Origin: an uncultured Bacilli bacterium
GTDB lineage: Bacteria > Bacillota_I > Bacilli_A > RF39 > UBA660
NCBI GenBank assembly: GCA_934088535.1
Contig: CAKOJC010000034.1
Coordinates: forward strand, 1-12,819
Length of the DNA stretch: 12,819 bases
Direction of reading: 5' to 3'
The translations under genes and the position numbers were made by a program. Each line of letters opens with the position of its first letter. The stretch's first letter is position 1. Below, in pieces: positions 5,315 to 12,225 of this stretch. The notes beneath the pieces are model-generated. The model saw nothing but the letters and a program-made list of their open reading frames with translations, made no database searches and had not been told where the DNA came from.

Positions 5315-7144
5315 ATGTGCGGTATCGCAGGTTTTTTAGATAATACAAAAGGTAAAAAGAAAATAATCAAGAATATGACTGAAAGAATAGCTCATAGAGG
5401 TCCTGATGCTGAAGGATTTTATACTGATGAATATGTAGCTTTAGGTCATAGAAGACTATCTATAATTGATTTATCTACTGGTAATCAACCAATGTTTAAT
5501 GAAGATGAAAATCTAGTTGTTGTATTTAATGGAGAAATATATAATTATCCCGAATTAAAAGATAAATTAAAAAAGAAACATAAATTTGCAACTACCAGTG
5601 ATACAGAAGTATTATTACATGGATATGAAGAGTGGGGTAAAGACTTACCAAAGAAACTAAGGGGTATGTTTTCTTTTGCTATATGGGATAAAAAGAAAAA
5701 AACTTTATTCTGTGCAAGAGATAATTTTGGTATAAAACCATTCTATTATTATCGAAATGATGACGTGTTTATGTTCGCATCAGAAATAAAATCATTCTTA
5801 GAACATCCATCATTCAAAAAAGAATTTAATCAAGATATTTTAGCATCTTACTTATCATTTAGTTTTACACCTACTAATGAAACATTCTTTAAAAATGTTT
5901 ATAGATTAGAACCAGGTTATAGTATAACTATTAAAGATGGAGAAATTACTAAAGACAGATTCTATAAAATAGAATTCAACGAAAAATCAAGAAGCTACGA
6001 TAAAGCAGTAAAAGAAATAGCAGATGCTATGAAAGACTCAGTAGAACATCATATGTTAAGTGATGTAGAAGTAGGTTCATTCTTATCAAGTGGAGTAGAC
6101 TCTTCATATATAGTATCACTAGCTAAACCATCTAAAACTTATACAGTTGGTTATGATATACCAGAATATAATGAAATAGATTATGCTAAAGATTTAACTG
6201 ATAAATTAAATATAACAAATGTTTCTAAAAAGATAACTAAAGATGAATATATAAAAGTTATACCTAAGATTATGTATATGATGGATGAACCATCTTCAGA
6301 TCCAGCAGCAATAGCATTATTCTTTGTAGCACAACTAGCAAGAAAAGATGTAAAAGTTGTATTGTCTGGAGAAGGAGCAGATGAATTCTTTGGAGGCTAT
6401 AATACTTATGGACAATCTAAATACATGAGAATGTATAATAAGATTCCTTATTATATTCGTCACATGATTGCTAAAATAGCATCCAAGTTTCCAGAAGTAA
6501 GAGGAATAAACTTCTTAATAAGACAAGGAACTACTTTAGAAGAAAACTATATAGGTGTTAATAGAGTATTTGGACACAACGAAATAAAGAAAATGTTAAA
6601 ACTTAAAAATCAAATAGATAATAAAGATATAACTGCTCCTATATACGAAGAACAAAAAGGAAAAAGCGATATCATAAAGATGCAAGCAATAGATATAAAT
6701 TTTTGGTTAATAAAAGATATATTACAAAAGGCAGATAGAATGTCTATGGCAAACTCTTTAGAATGTAGAGTACCATTTATAGATAAAAAAGTATTTGGTG
6801 TAGCATCAAGTCTACCAGTAGATTATAAAGTATCAGCATCTACCACAAAAGTAGCTTTAAGAGACGCAGCAAAAACAGTAATACCAAATGAATCATATAA
6901 AAAGAGAAAACTAGGCTTTCCAGTACCACTTAGAAAATGGATGAGAGATGAAGACTTATATACTGAAATTAAAACTACTTTTAGTAAAGACTTCGTAACT
7001 GAATTTTTTAACCAAGATTATATAATTAAATTATTAGATCAACATAAGAGTGAAAAGAAAGACAACTATAAAAAAGTATGGACTATCTATTGTTTCTTAA
7101 AATGGTATGAAATATTCTTTATAGAAAATAAACAATATAATTAA
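5315..7144 (+). CDS. asnB: asparagine synthetase, glutamine-hydrolysing
   Basis: The enzyme makes asparagine from aspartate, glutamine and ATP in the cytosol. The N-terminal class II amidotransferase domain starts M-C-G-I-A-G-F: C2 becomes the N-terminal nucleophile, which fixes the start at ATG 5315 rather than the in-frame GTG 5306. Further glutamine-site motifs are H-R-G-P-D (27-31), R-R-L-S-I-I-D (46-52), F-N-G-E-I-Y-N (71-77) and S-D-T-E (95-98). The synthetase domain carries the ATP-pyrophosphatase loop S-S-G-V-D-S-S (258-264, with the first G of the usual S-G-G-V-D-S-S replaced by S, as in several Bacilli) and the A-D-R-M-S-M-A-N-S-L-E-C-R-V-P-F motif (473-488). Length 609 is normal. 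Ribosome binding site AAGGTGAGG. It is monocistronic, divergent from the RHH regulator. Confidence 0.95.
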   Translation: MCGIAGFLDNTKGKKKIIKNMTERIAHRGPDAEGFYTDEYVALGHRRLSIIDLSTGNQPMFNEDENLVVVFNGEIYNYPELKDKLKKKHKFATTSDTEVLLHGYEEWGKDLPKKLRGMFSFAIWDKKKKTLFCARDNFGIKPFYYYRNDDVFMFASEIKSFLEHPSFKKEFNQDILASYLSFSFTPTNETFFKNVYRLEPGYSITIKDGEITKDRFYKIEFNEKSRSYDKAVKEIADAMKDSVEHHMLSDVEVGSFLSSGVDSSYIVSLAKPSKTYTVGYDIPEYNEIDYAKDLTDKLNITNVSKKITKDEYIKVIPKIMYMMDEPSSDPAAIALFFVAQLARKDVKVVLSGEGADEFFGGYNTYGQSKYMRMYNKIPYYIRHMIAKIASKFPEVRGINFLIRQGTTLEENYIGVNRVFGHNEIKKMLKLKNQIDNKDITAPIYEEQKGKSDIIKMQAIDINFWLIKDILQKADRMSMANSLECRVPFIDKKVFGVASSLPVDYKVSASTTKVALRDAAKTVIPNESYKKRKLGFPVPLRKWMRDEDLYTEIKTTFSKDFVTEFFNQDYIIKLLDQHKSEKKDNYKKVWTIYCFLKWYEIFFIENKQYN

Positions 7145-7167
7145 AATCACTTTCAAGTGATTTTTTT
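7143..7167 (+). terminator. asnB terminator
   Basis: AAAATCAC (7143-7150) pairs with GTGATTTT (7157-7164) around a 6-base loop, followed by Ts to 7167. The stem begins within the TAA stop (7142-7144). Confidence 0.85.
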
Positions 7168-7179
7168 GTTTAAGACTTA

Positions 7180-7188
7180 TGATATAAT
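7180..7188 (+). promoter_or_regulatory. extended -10 promoter of the lipoprotein operon
   Basis: TGATATAAT lies 35 bases before ATG 7224, right after the asnB terminator; -35 is not recognisable. Confidence 0.6.
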
Positions 7189-7223
7189 AATTATAGAATA
7201 TTTAATTGAGAAGGGAAGAATAT

Positions 7224-8240
7224 ATGAAAAAGAAAATATTATCTATTTTATTATGTATAACAATTATTATTGGTTTTACTGGCTGTACAAAAGAAAATGT
7301 TAAGATAAGAGAAAGCGAAACTAAGCAAATAAAACTAGTAGATTATAGTAATGACTTAATAAAACTAAAACTACCAGAAGGATGGAAAGTAGATACTTTA
7401 GGTGATTACATTCATTACACAATTAAAGCATATAATCCAAGTGATGAATCATATCAATTTTTCTTTAATTTAAAAACTGAAGGATATAATAAGTCACAAG
7501 AAGCAAAAGAATGGCAACAAAAATATTATCCTAATGAAGTATTTGCTAAAACATCAGTATTATCACCTAAAACAACTGAAGCATTCTACAAGATATTTAA
7601 TGATTTAGGCAAACTTAATAACACAAAAGATTTTACTTTTCCAACTATAAATGACTTTAAAGTAGTTGATAAACTTGGTACTTCACAAATAGGTGGAGAC
7701 ATCTTAAGGGCGACATTTACAAACAATGATAAAAAAGAATTAGAAGGACTTTTCACAGCATACGTTTATGATGCAGGACCATATTATGTAACTAAAAATA
7801 TAACAGGTGGAAAGAAAATAGACATTTATACATTAAGTGTTTATGATGCAATATTTGTAAGTGCTCCAAAAGATGAACTTGTTAACTGGGAAGAGACACT
7901 AAATTCAATTGTTTCATCACTAGAATTTACAGATACTTTTATGAATGGCTTTGCCAAACAACAAGATGCAGTAATGAAAGACTTTAACTATGTGAGAAGT
8001 GTTTGTAATCAAATAAGTAATGGAATAATGGATTCATGGAATAAGAGAAGTGCTAGTTATGATATAATGAGTCAAAAACAAAGTGATGCAACACTTGGAT
8101 ACGAAAGAGTTTATAATACCGATACAGGTGAAATTTATAAAGCATATAATGGATTTACCGATGACTATGATGGTAATAAATATAAATCTATAACAGATGA
8201 TATGTATACTAAAGGAATAAGTGGATACATTGAAAAATAA
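7224..8240 (+). CDS. putative lipoprotein, function unknown
   Basis: Start: ATG 7224 is preceded by GAGAAGGGA; the in-frame TTG at 7206 lies upstream of this site and is unlikely. A lipoprotein signal peptide covers residues 1-20: M-K-K-K, a hydrophobic core to about 18, and lipobox F-T-G-C with C21 as the lipidated cysteine, so the mature protein is anchored on the outer face of the membrane. About residues 40-235 look like a beta-rich globular domain (L-P-E-G-W-K region through S-S-L-E-F). The last about 90 residues form a distinct module rich in Tyr, Asp and Gly (W-N-K-R-S-A-S-Y-D, L-G-Y-E-R-V-Y-N, G-F-T-D-D-Y-D-G). I cannot name either domain. First gene of a three-gene operon. Confidence 0.75.
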   Translation: MKKKILSILLCITIIIGFTGCTKENVKIRESETKQIKLVDYSNDLIKLKLPEGWKVDTLGDYIHYTIKAYNPSDESYQFFFNLKTEGYNKSQEAKEWQQKYYPNEVFAKTSVLSPKTTEAFYKIFNDLGKLNNTKDFTFPTINDFKVVDKLGTSQIGGDILRATFTNNDKKELEGLFTAYVYDAGPYYVTKNITGGKKIDIYTLSVYDAIFVSAPKDELVNWEETLNSIVSSLEFTDTFMNGFAKQQDAVMKDFNYVRSVCNQISNGIMDSWNKRSASYDIMSQKQSDATLGYERVYNTDTGEIYKAYNGFTDDYDGNKYKSITDDMYTKGISGYIEK

Positions 8241-8250
8241 AGGATATTAA

Positions 8251-8712
8251 ATGAAAAATAAATTATTAGTAGTAGGAATCATAATAGTACTAGTATTAGC
8301 TATAGTTTTTACAAGAACAAAGTATCCAGATTTAAAAGAAAATGCTATAAGTTTCAATATGGGAGAATATAAAAGTAATATAGATGATACTATATATGGA
8401 AGCTTAAACTACAATAATAGAACCTACCTTCCATATGGAACTTTAAAAGGACAAATAAGAACTAAAGATATAAAAGAATGCATAGGATACATAGTGCAAG
8501 ATGAAAATAGTTCATCATATACAAATTTAAATGATAAAGATACAAGAGTATATACACTAACAAATGATAAAAATGAAAACTTCTTGATGGTTTATTACAT
8601 AGGTACAACTCTTATGAATCAACCTGACTTTTATAGAACATTAAATACAAAAGATAAAAAAATAGAAGTACCCAATTTCATAGATAAAGAAGATTATGGA
8701 TACTGGAGTTAA
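8251..8712 (+). CDS. membrane-anchored small hypothetical protein
   Basis: Not recognised. The 153-residue protein has a short basic start and one hydrophobic helix (about residues 4-20), with the remainder predicted outside. The soluble part is mostly beta, Tyr- and Asn-rich, with an N-R-T-Y-L-P-Y-G segment (about 56-63) reminiscent of the stalk-type domains that follow a single anchor in envelope proteins, and one cysteine in K-E-C-I-G-Y. It starts 10 bases after the lipoprotein gene with AAAGGA as the ribosome binding site, so the two are cotranscribed and likely share an envelope role. The ending E-D-Y-G-Y-W-S is aromatic. Confidence 0.65.
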   Translation: MKNKLLVVGIIIVLVLAIVFTRTKYPDLKENAISFNMGEYKSNIDDTIYGSLNYNNRTYLPYGTLKGQIRTKDIKECIGYIVQDENSSSYTNLNDKDTRVYTLTNDKNENFLMVYYIGTTLMNQPDFYRTLNTKDKKIEVPNFIDKEDYGYWS

Positions 8713-8714
8713 TA

Positions 8715-9353
8715 ATGAAAGAAAATGAAAAAGAATATAGATGGTGTTTAGTGGGGAACATAATTGATAGAAGATTTTATGGTGAAAATCACGAAATAAG
8801 GTACGGAACAAAAAACTTTTCATCCGGTACTAAAGTATATATAGCACCACATCAATGGGGAGATGGAGGAGAACAATTAGTAGTATTTGGTAACCCAAGA
8901 CATAAAAAAGGATACATAGAATGTGTTATAGAAAGAGATTTTATATGTAACTTTAGAGCAGTAAGAATATATTCACCATTACTATTAAAAAGAATTAAAA
9001 ATTCAAAATATTCTTGGTGGACAAATGATGATAAAGAATTTATTGAAAAAATAGCCAAGGAACTAAATGATTTTAACAAAGATAATAAAAAAGTAATATA
9101 TAATGAAACAAAAGAAGAATTTTTATCAAGTTTATCAAGATTACATACTACAGAGTTAGGAGAAGAAAGAATAAAAAATAACCTTAATTTAGATACTAAT
9201 GATGTAATAGAATATTGCAAAAATAAACTAAAAGATAAAAATGCAAAGATATATAGAGAAGGTAAAAATTGGTACTGTGAAACAGACAATATTAGAATTA
9301 CAATTAATGCATGTAGTTATACAATTATAACAGTACATATAATAAATAACTAA
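8715..9353 (+). CDS. two-domain protein with C-terminal DUF3781-like domain
   Basis: This cytosolic 212-residue protein has no signal or membrane helix. Residues about 9-88 form a small beta-rich domain (W-C-L-V-G-N-I, G-T-K-x-F-x-x-G-T-K-V-Y, Q-W-G-D-G, I-x-V-I/V-G-N-x-R-x-K-x-Y pattern) that I know only as small hypothetical proteins in gut Bacillota. Residues 91-140 are a charged linker. Residues about 141-210 (L-H-T-T-E-L-G-E-E-R-I, E-Y-C-K-N-K, G-K-N-W-Y, I-T-I-N-A, S-Y-T-I-I-T-V-H) match the DUF3781 pattern, recognised from memory. It starts 2 bases after the previous stop, with GGAG as ribosome binding site inside that gene, so translation is probably coupled. A weak terminator follows. 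Confidence 0.7.
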   Translation: MKENEKEYRWCLVGNIIDRRFYGENHEIRYGTKNFSSGTKVYIAPHQWGDGGEQLVVFGNPRHKKGYIECVIERDFICNFRAVRIYSPLLLKRIKNSKYSWWTNDDKEFIEKIAKELNDFNKDNKKVIYNETKEEFLSSLSRLHTTELGEERIKNNLNLDTNDVIEYCKNKLKDKNAKIYREGKNWYCETDNIRITINACSYTIITVHIINN

Positions 9354-9369
9354 ATGTCAAAACATTTTT
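9352..9369 (+). terminator. weak terminator after the DUF3781 gene
   Basis: AAATGT (9352-9357) pairs with ACATTT (9362-9367) around CAAA, with two further Ts. The stem begins within the TAA stop (9351-9353). Short and AT-rich, so it may be leaky. Confidence 0.4.
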
Positions 9370-9385
9370 ACAAAACTCTAAAGAT

Positions 9386-9424
9386 ATTTGATAGACAATT
9401 TGTAAGCATTTGATATACTGCTTA
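9386..9424. promoter_or_regulatory. promoter and candidate operator of the XRE gene
   Basis: The promoter is TAGACA (9392-9397), a 16-base spacer and TATACT (9414-9419) with a TG extension (9411-9412). Two repeats overlap it: the direct repeat ATTTGATA at 9386-9393 and 9408-9415 (22-base period), and the inverted repeat TAAGCA (9403-9408) / TGCTTA (9419-9424), which brackets the -10. Binding by the encoded XRE protein would block its own transcription. Confidence 0.55.
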
Positions 9425-9443
9425 TGAAAGGAGAAAAAAGAAT

Positions 9444-9884
9444 ATGAAAATTAATGAGAAAATATTATTATTAAGAAAAAAAGAAGGACTTTCTGGAGAA
9501 GCCTTAGCGGAAAAATTAAATGTATCAAGACAAACAATATCAAATTGGGAAAGAGGAGAAACATCACCAGACTTATCACAAGCAATTTTACTATCTAAAA
9601 TATTTAAGGTTAGTTTAGATGACCTAACTGATAATAAGTTAGAACTAGAAACAAAAGATGATCCTAATAATATTTTAAAAAACTTAGTAGGAAAGAAATG
9701 CATATTACTTGTAGATGATGATTATATGGATGGGTATATAGATAGTAATAAAAATGTATTAGTACAAGATGTAAGTAATAGTTTCATAAAAGTAGAATGT
9801 AAAAAAGGTAAAGAAGTAATAAATAAACTTATTGATATAGACATTATAACTTCTATAAAAGTTCTAGAGGAGGAAAATAAATAA
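9444..9884 (+). CDS. XRE-family transcription regulator with a C-terminal beta domain
   Basis: Residues about 5-61 form a helix-turn-helix of the XRE/Cro type: L-R-K-K-E-G-L-S, then A-L-A-E-K-L-N-V-S-R-Q-T-I-S-N-W-E as the turn and recognition helix, and the P-D-L-x-x-x-x-x-L-S-K-I-F close. After a linker (62-77), residues 78-140 form a small domain (L-V-G-K-K, V-D-D-D, K-K-G-K, I-D-I-D) that resembles residues 40-102 of the next protein. Ribosome binding site AAAGGAG. It shares a one-base TAATG overlap with the downstream gene, which carries its own AGAGGAGG. The protein is soluble, 146 residues, probably dimeric, and probably autoregulated through the repeats on its promoter. Confidence 0.85.
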   Translation: MKINEKILLLRKKEGLSGEALAEKLNVSRQTISNWERGETSPDLSQAILLSKIFKVSLDDLTDNKLELETKDDPNNILKNLVGKKCILLVDDDYMDGYIDSNKNVLVQDVSNSFIKVECKKGKEVINKLIDIDIITSIKVLEEENK

Positions 9885-10195
9885 TGGATTATTATTGGTT
9901 AGTATTATTAGTATTTGCACTAGGATACTTTGATTTAAAAAAAGATATAAAGAAAATACTTACATATCAAAGTAAAACTGAGAAAAAGGATTTCACTCTA
10001 TTAGAAAAACTAAAAGGAAAAGAAATACAAATAGAAGTAGATAATGATGATATTATATCATTTGATAACACAAGAAAAGGAATATTAAAAGACTTTAATG
10101 ACATTTGGTTAATACTAGAAACAGAAGATAAAAAAGGAAAGAAAACACTATATTATAGAATGATTAATATCAAAGGAGTAGTAGAAGTCAAGTAA
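9884..10195 (+). CDS. one-helix membrane protein sharing the XRE protein's C-terminal domain
   Basis: Not a named family to me. Residues 1-17 (M-D-Y-Y-W-L-V-L-L-V-F-A-L-G-Y-F) form one membrane helix, followed by K-K-D-I-K-K, so by the positive-inside rule the rest is cytosolic. Residues 40-102 align with residues 78-140 of the upstream regulator: L-x-x-L-x-G-K, V-D-x-D, a Leu about 28 positions in, an Ile/Leu strand, then K-K-G-K and an I-x-I near the end. The match needs a one-residue shift before K-K-G-K. The gene overlaps the regulator's stop codon by one base, has a strong AGAGGAGG site and is followed by a terminator, so the two form a closed two-gene unit. Confidence 0.7.
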   Translation: MDYYWLVLLVFALGYFDLKKDIKKILTYQSKTEKKDFTLLEKLKGKEIQIEVDNDDIISFDNTRKGILKDFNDIWLILETEDKKGKKTLYYRMINIKGVVEVK

Positions 10196-10225
10196 AGGAT
10201 TAGTTATAAAAAACTAATCTTTTTT
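10194..10225 (+). terminator. terminator of the XRE/membrane operon
   Basis: GATTAGTT (10198-10205) pairs with AACTAATC (10212-10219), extended by A-U pairs and one G-U, around a 6-base loop, with a T-run to 10225. The extended stem reaches into the stop codon (10193-10195). Confidence 0.85.
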
Positions 10226-10226
10226 A

Positions 10227-10246
10227 TGATATAATTATTGTATAAT
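10227..10246 (+). promoter_or_regulatory. umuC promoter region
   Basis: TGATATAAT (10227-10235) is an extended -10, and a second TATAAT lies at 10241-10246. The ribosome binding site GGAGGTGA follows at about 10259-10266. No LexA-type palindrome (GAAC-N4-GTTC) is visible in 10196-10270. Confidence 0.55.
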
Positions 10247-10270
10247 TTTAACTAAACTGGAGGTGATAAA

Positions 10271-11770
10271 ATGAACAAAACGTATATGTGTATTGATTTA
10301 AAAAGCTTTTATGCATCAGTAGAATGCAGAGAAAGAAACTTGGATCCATTAGATACTAATTTAGTAGTAGCGGATGAATCAAGAACAGATAAAACCATTT
10401 GTTTAGCAGTATCACCTTCACTTAAATCTTATGGACTAGGTGGAAGATGTAGATTATTTGAAGTAAGACAAAAAATAAAAGAAGTTAACTATCAAAGAAG
10501 AAAAAATAATCACTACAGGAACTTTACTGGAAAGTCATATATCGCTTCAAAGTTAAATAATGATCCAAGCCTTGAACTAGATTTTATAGCTGCAGTCCCT
10601 AGAATGAAACTATATATGAAATACAGTACTAATATTTATAATGTCTATTTAAAATATATTGCTCCAGAAGATATATTAGTTTATTCAATAGATGAAGTTT
10701 TTTGTGATATAACTAATTATTTAAGTTTTTATAAGATGACTGCTGAAGAATTAGTTATGAAGATTATAGAAGATGTTTATAATACTACTGGTATAACAGC
10801 AACCGCAGGAATAGGTACAAATATGTTCTTAGCTAAAGTAGCAATGGATGTTACAGCTAAAAAGATGAAACCAAATAAGTTTGGTGTAAGAATTGCTTCA
10901 CTTGATGAAATGAAATATAAAAAAGAATTATGGAGTCATAAACCACTAACGGACTTCTGGAGAATAGGCAAAGGATATGCTAAAAAACTAGAAGAAAATG
11001 GTATGCATACTATGGGAGATGTTGCAAGAATGTCTATAAATAATGAAGACTTCTTATATAAATTATTCGGAGTAAATGCAGAGTTCTTAATAGATCACGC
11101 TTGGGGATATGAACCTTGCACAATAGCGAACGCTAAAAAATATAAACCTGGGTCAAACAGTATTAGTCAAGGCCAAGTATTACACTGTCCATATAATTAT
11201 GAAAAAACAAAACTCATAGTAAGAGAAATGACAGATAACCTAGTACTTGATTTAGTAGAAAAACATCTAAAAACTGATCAATTTGTTTTAACTATTGGCT
11301 ATGATGTAGAAAGTTTAACAACACCAGAAAGCGCAAGAAAATATCGTGGTGAAGTAACTATTGATGCATACGGAAGAAGAGTACCAAAACATTCACACGG
11401 AACTGCAAATATAGATCATAAAACTTCTTCAACAAAAGTAATAACAAGTGAAATAATGAAACTCTATGATAGAATAGTAAATCCAATATTATTAGTTAGA
11501 AGACTAAACTTAACAGCTTGTAATTTAGTAAGCGAAGAGATGGAAGATAAACCAATAATAGAACAAGTAGATTTATTTAGTAATTACGAAGAAATAAGTA
11601 AACAAAAAGAAAAAAGCTTAGAAGACGAGATAGAAGAAAAAAAGATTCAAAAAACCCTACTAGATATTAAGAAAAAGTATGGAAAAAACTCTATTCTAAA
11701 AGCAATGAACTATGAAGAAGGAGCAACAGCCAAAGAAAGAAATGGTGAAGTAGGAGGACACAGAGGATGA
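10271..11770 (+). CDS. Y-family DNA polymerase (UmuC/UvrX type)
   Basis: This translesion polymerase copies damaged DNA templates. The palm opens with C-I-D-L-K-S-F-Y-A-S-V-E (catalytic D9) and continues to the S-I-D-E-V-F motif (S139, D141, E142 catalytic). T-A-T-A-G-I-G-T-N-M-F-L-A-K follows at about 177-190. A helix-hairpin-helix thumb lies at about 228-252 (W230-R-I-G-K-G). The little-finger domain runs to about 420, and Q432-V-D-L-F436 is a beta-clamp binding motif. The last 60 residues are charged and probably disordered. At 499 residues it is longer than UmuC (about 420), matching the UvrX/YqjW group of Bacilli. Excellent ribosome binding site. It overlaps the YolD-like gene by ATGA, the usual partner arrangement. 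Confidence 0.93.
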   Translation: MNKTYMCIDLKSFYASVECRERNLDPLDTNLVVADESRTDKTICLAVSPSLKSYGLGGRCRLFEVRQKIKEVNYQRRKNNHYRNFTGKSYIASKLNNDPSLELDFIAAVPRMKLYMKYSTNIYNVYLKYIAPEDILVYSIDEVFCDITNYLSFYKMTAEELVMKIIEDVYNTTGITATAGIGTNMFLAKVAMDVTAKKMKPNKFGVRIASLDEMKYKKELWSHKPLTDFWRIGKGYAKKLEENGMHTMGDVARMSINNEDFLYKLFGVNAEFLIDHAWGYEPCTIANAKKYKPGSNSISQGQVLHCPYNYEKTKLIVREMTDNLVLDLVEKHLKTDQFVLTIGYDVESLTTPESARKYRGEVTIDAYGRRVPKHSHGTANIDHKTSSTKVITSEIMKLYDRIVNPILLVRRLNLTACNLVSEEMEDKPIIEQVDLFSNYEEISKQKEKSLEDEIEEKKIQKTLLDIKKKYGKNSILKAMNYEEGATAKERNGEVGGHRG

Positions 11771-12186
11771 ATAATTATGATGATATTATTAATTTAGATA
11801 GACCTGTTTCTAAACATCCATCTTCAAGTATGGAATCTCGTGCTTCTCAGTTTGCTCCATTCGCAGCATTAGTCGGATATGATAGTGAAATAAAAGAAAC
11901 AGCAAGACTAACTGACAAAAGAATAAATTTAGATGACAGTCAGAAAGAAATAATAAGTGATAAACTAAACTATTTAAATGAGCACTTAAATGATCAAAAT
12001 GAAATAACTGTTACATATTTTGTAAATGATTCTAAAAAATCAGGTGGAAAATATATACAAAAAACAGGAATAATTAAAAGAATAGACTTGGTAAATCAAA
12101 ATATAAAATTTACTGATAATACTATTATAAATATGAAGGATATTACAAATATGAAAGGAAAAATATTTGATGAAATATATAATTAA
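11767..12186 (+). CDS. YolD-like protein
   Basis: YolD-like proteins are found next to UmuC/UvrX polymerases in Bacilli and are thought to act with them, although the mechanism is unsettled. The signature is in the N-terminal part: R-P-V-S-K-H-P-S-S-S-M-E-S-R-A-S-Q-F-A-P-F-A-A-L (about 12-35), followed by G-Y-D-S-E-I-K-E-T-A-R. Residues about 75-139 form the beta-rich C-terminal part (I-T-V-T-Y-F, G-I-I-K-R-I-D, I-N-M-K-D-I). ATG 11767 overlaps the polymerase's TGA stop (ATGA), so translation is coupled. Length 139 is typical. No terminator is visible after it. Confidence 0.9.
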   Translation: MNNYDDIINLDRPVSKHPSSSMESRASQFAPFAALVGYDSEIKETARLTDKRINLDDSQKEIISDKLNYLNEHLNDQNEITVTYFVNDSKKSGGKYIQKTGIIKRIDLVNQNIKFTDNTIINMKDITNMKGKIFDEIYN

Positions 12187-12193
12187 ATTATTG

Positions 12194-12199
12194 TATAAT
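12194..12199 (+). promoter_or_regulatory. possible -10 before the chimeric ORF
   Basis: TATAAT preceded by TTG lies 27 bases before ATG 12226; no good -35 at 17 bases. The gene could also be read through from yolD, because no terminator separates them. Confidence 0.35.
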
Positions 12200-12225
12200 A
12201 GAAATGTATATTAAGAAGGTGAATT

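Noticed and set aside
5306..5317. GTG 5306 as asnB start
   Set aside because: The amidotransferase needs cysteine directly after the initiator methionine, which only ATG 5315 provides.
7206..7226. TTG 7206 as the lipoprotein start
   Set aside because: It would place the ribosome binding site inside the gene and add charged residues before a normal lipoprotein signal starting at ATG 7224.
8852..9289. 145-residue minus-strand open frame opposite the DUF3781 gene
   Set aside because: Its composition is Ser/Leu/Phe-rich as expected of an antisense shadow, and the plus strand has recognisable domains and a coupled start.
11767..12186. YolD-like protein as a novel unknown partner
   Set aside because: The R-A-S-Q-F-A-P-F-A-A-L signature and the overlap with a UmuC-type polymerase identify a known family.
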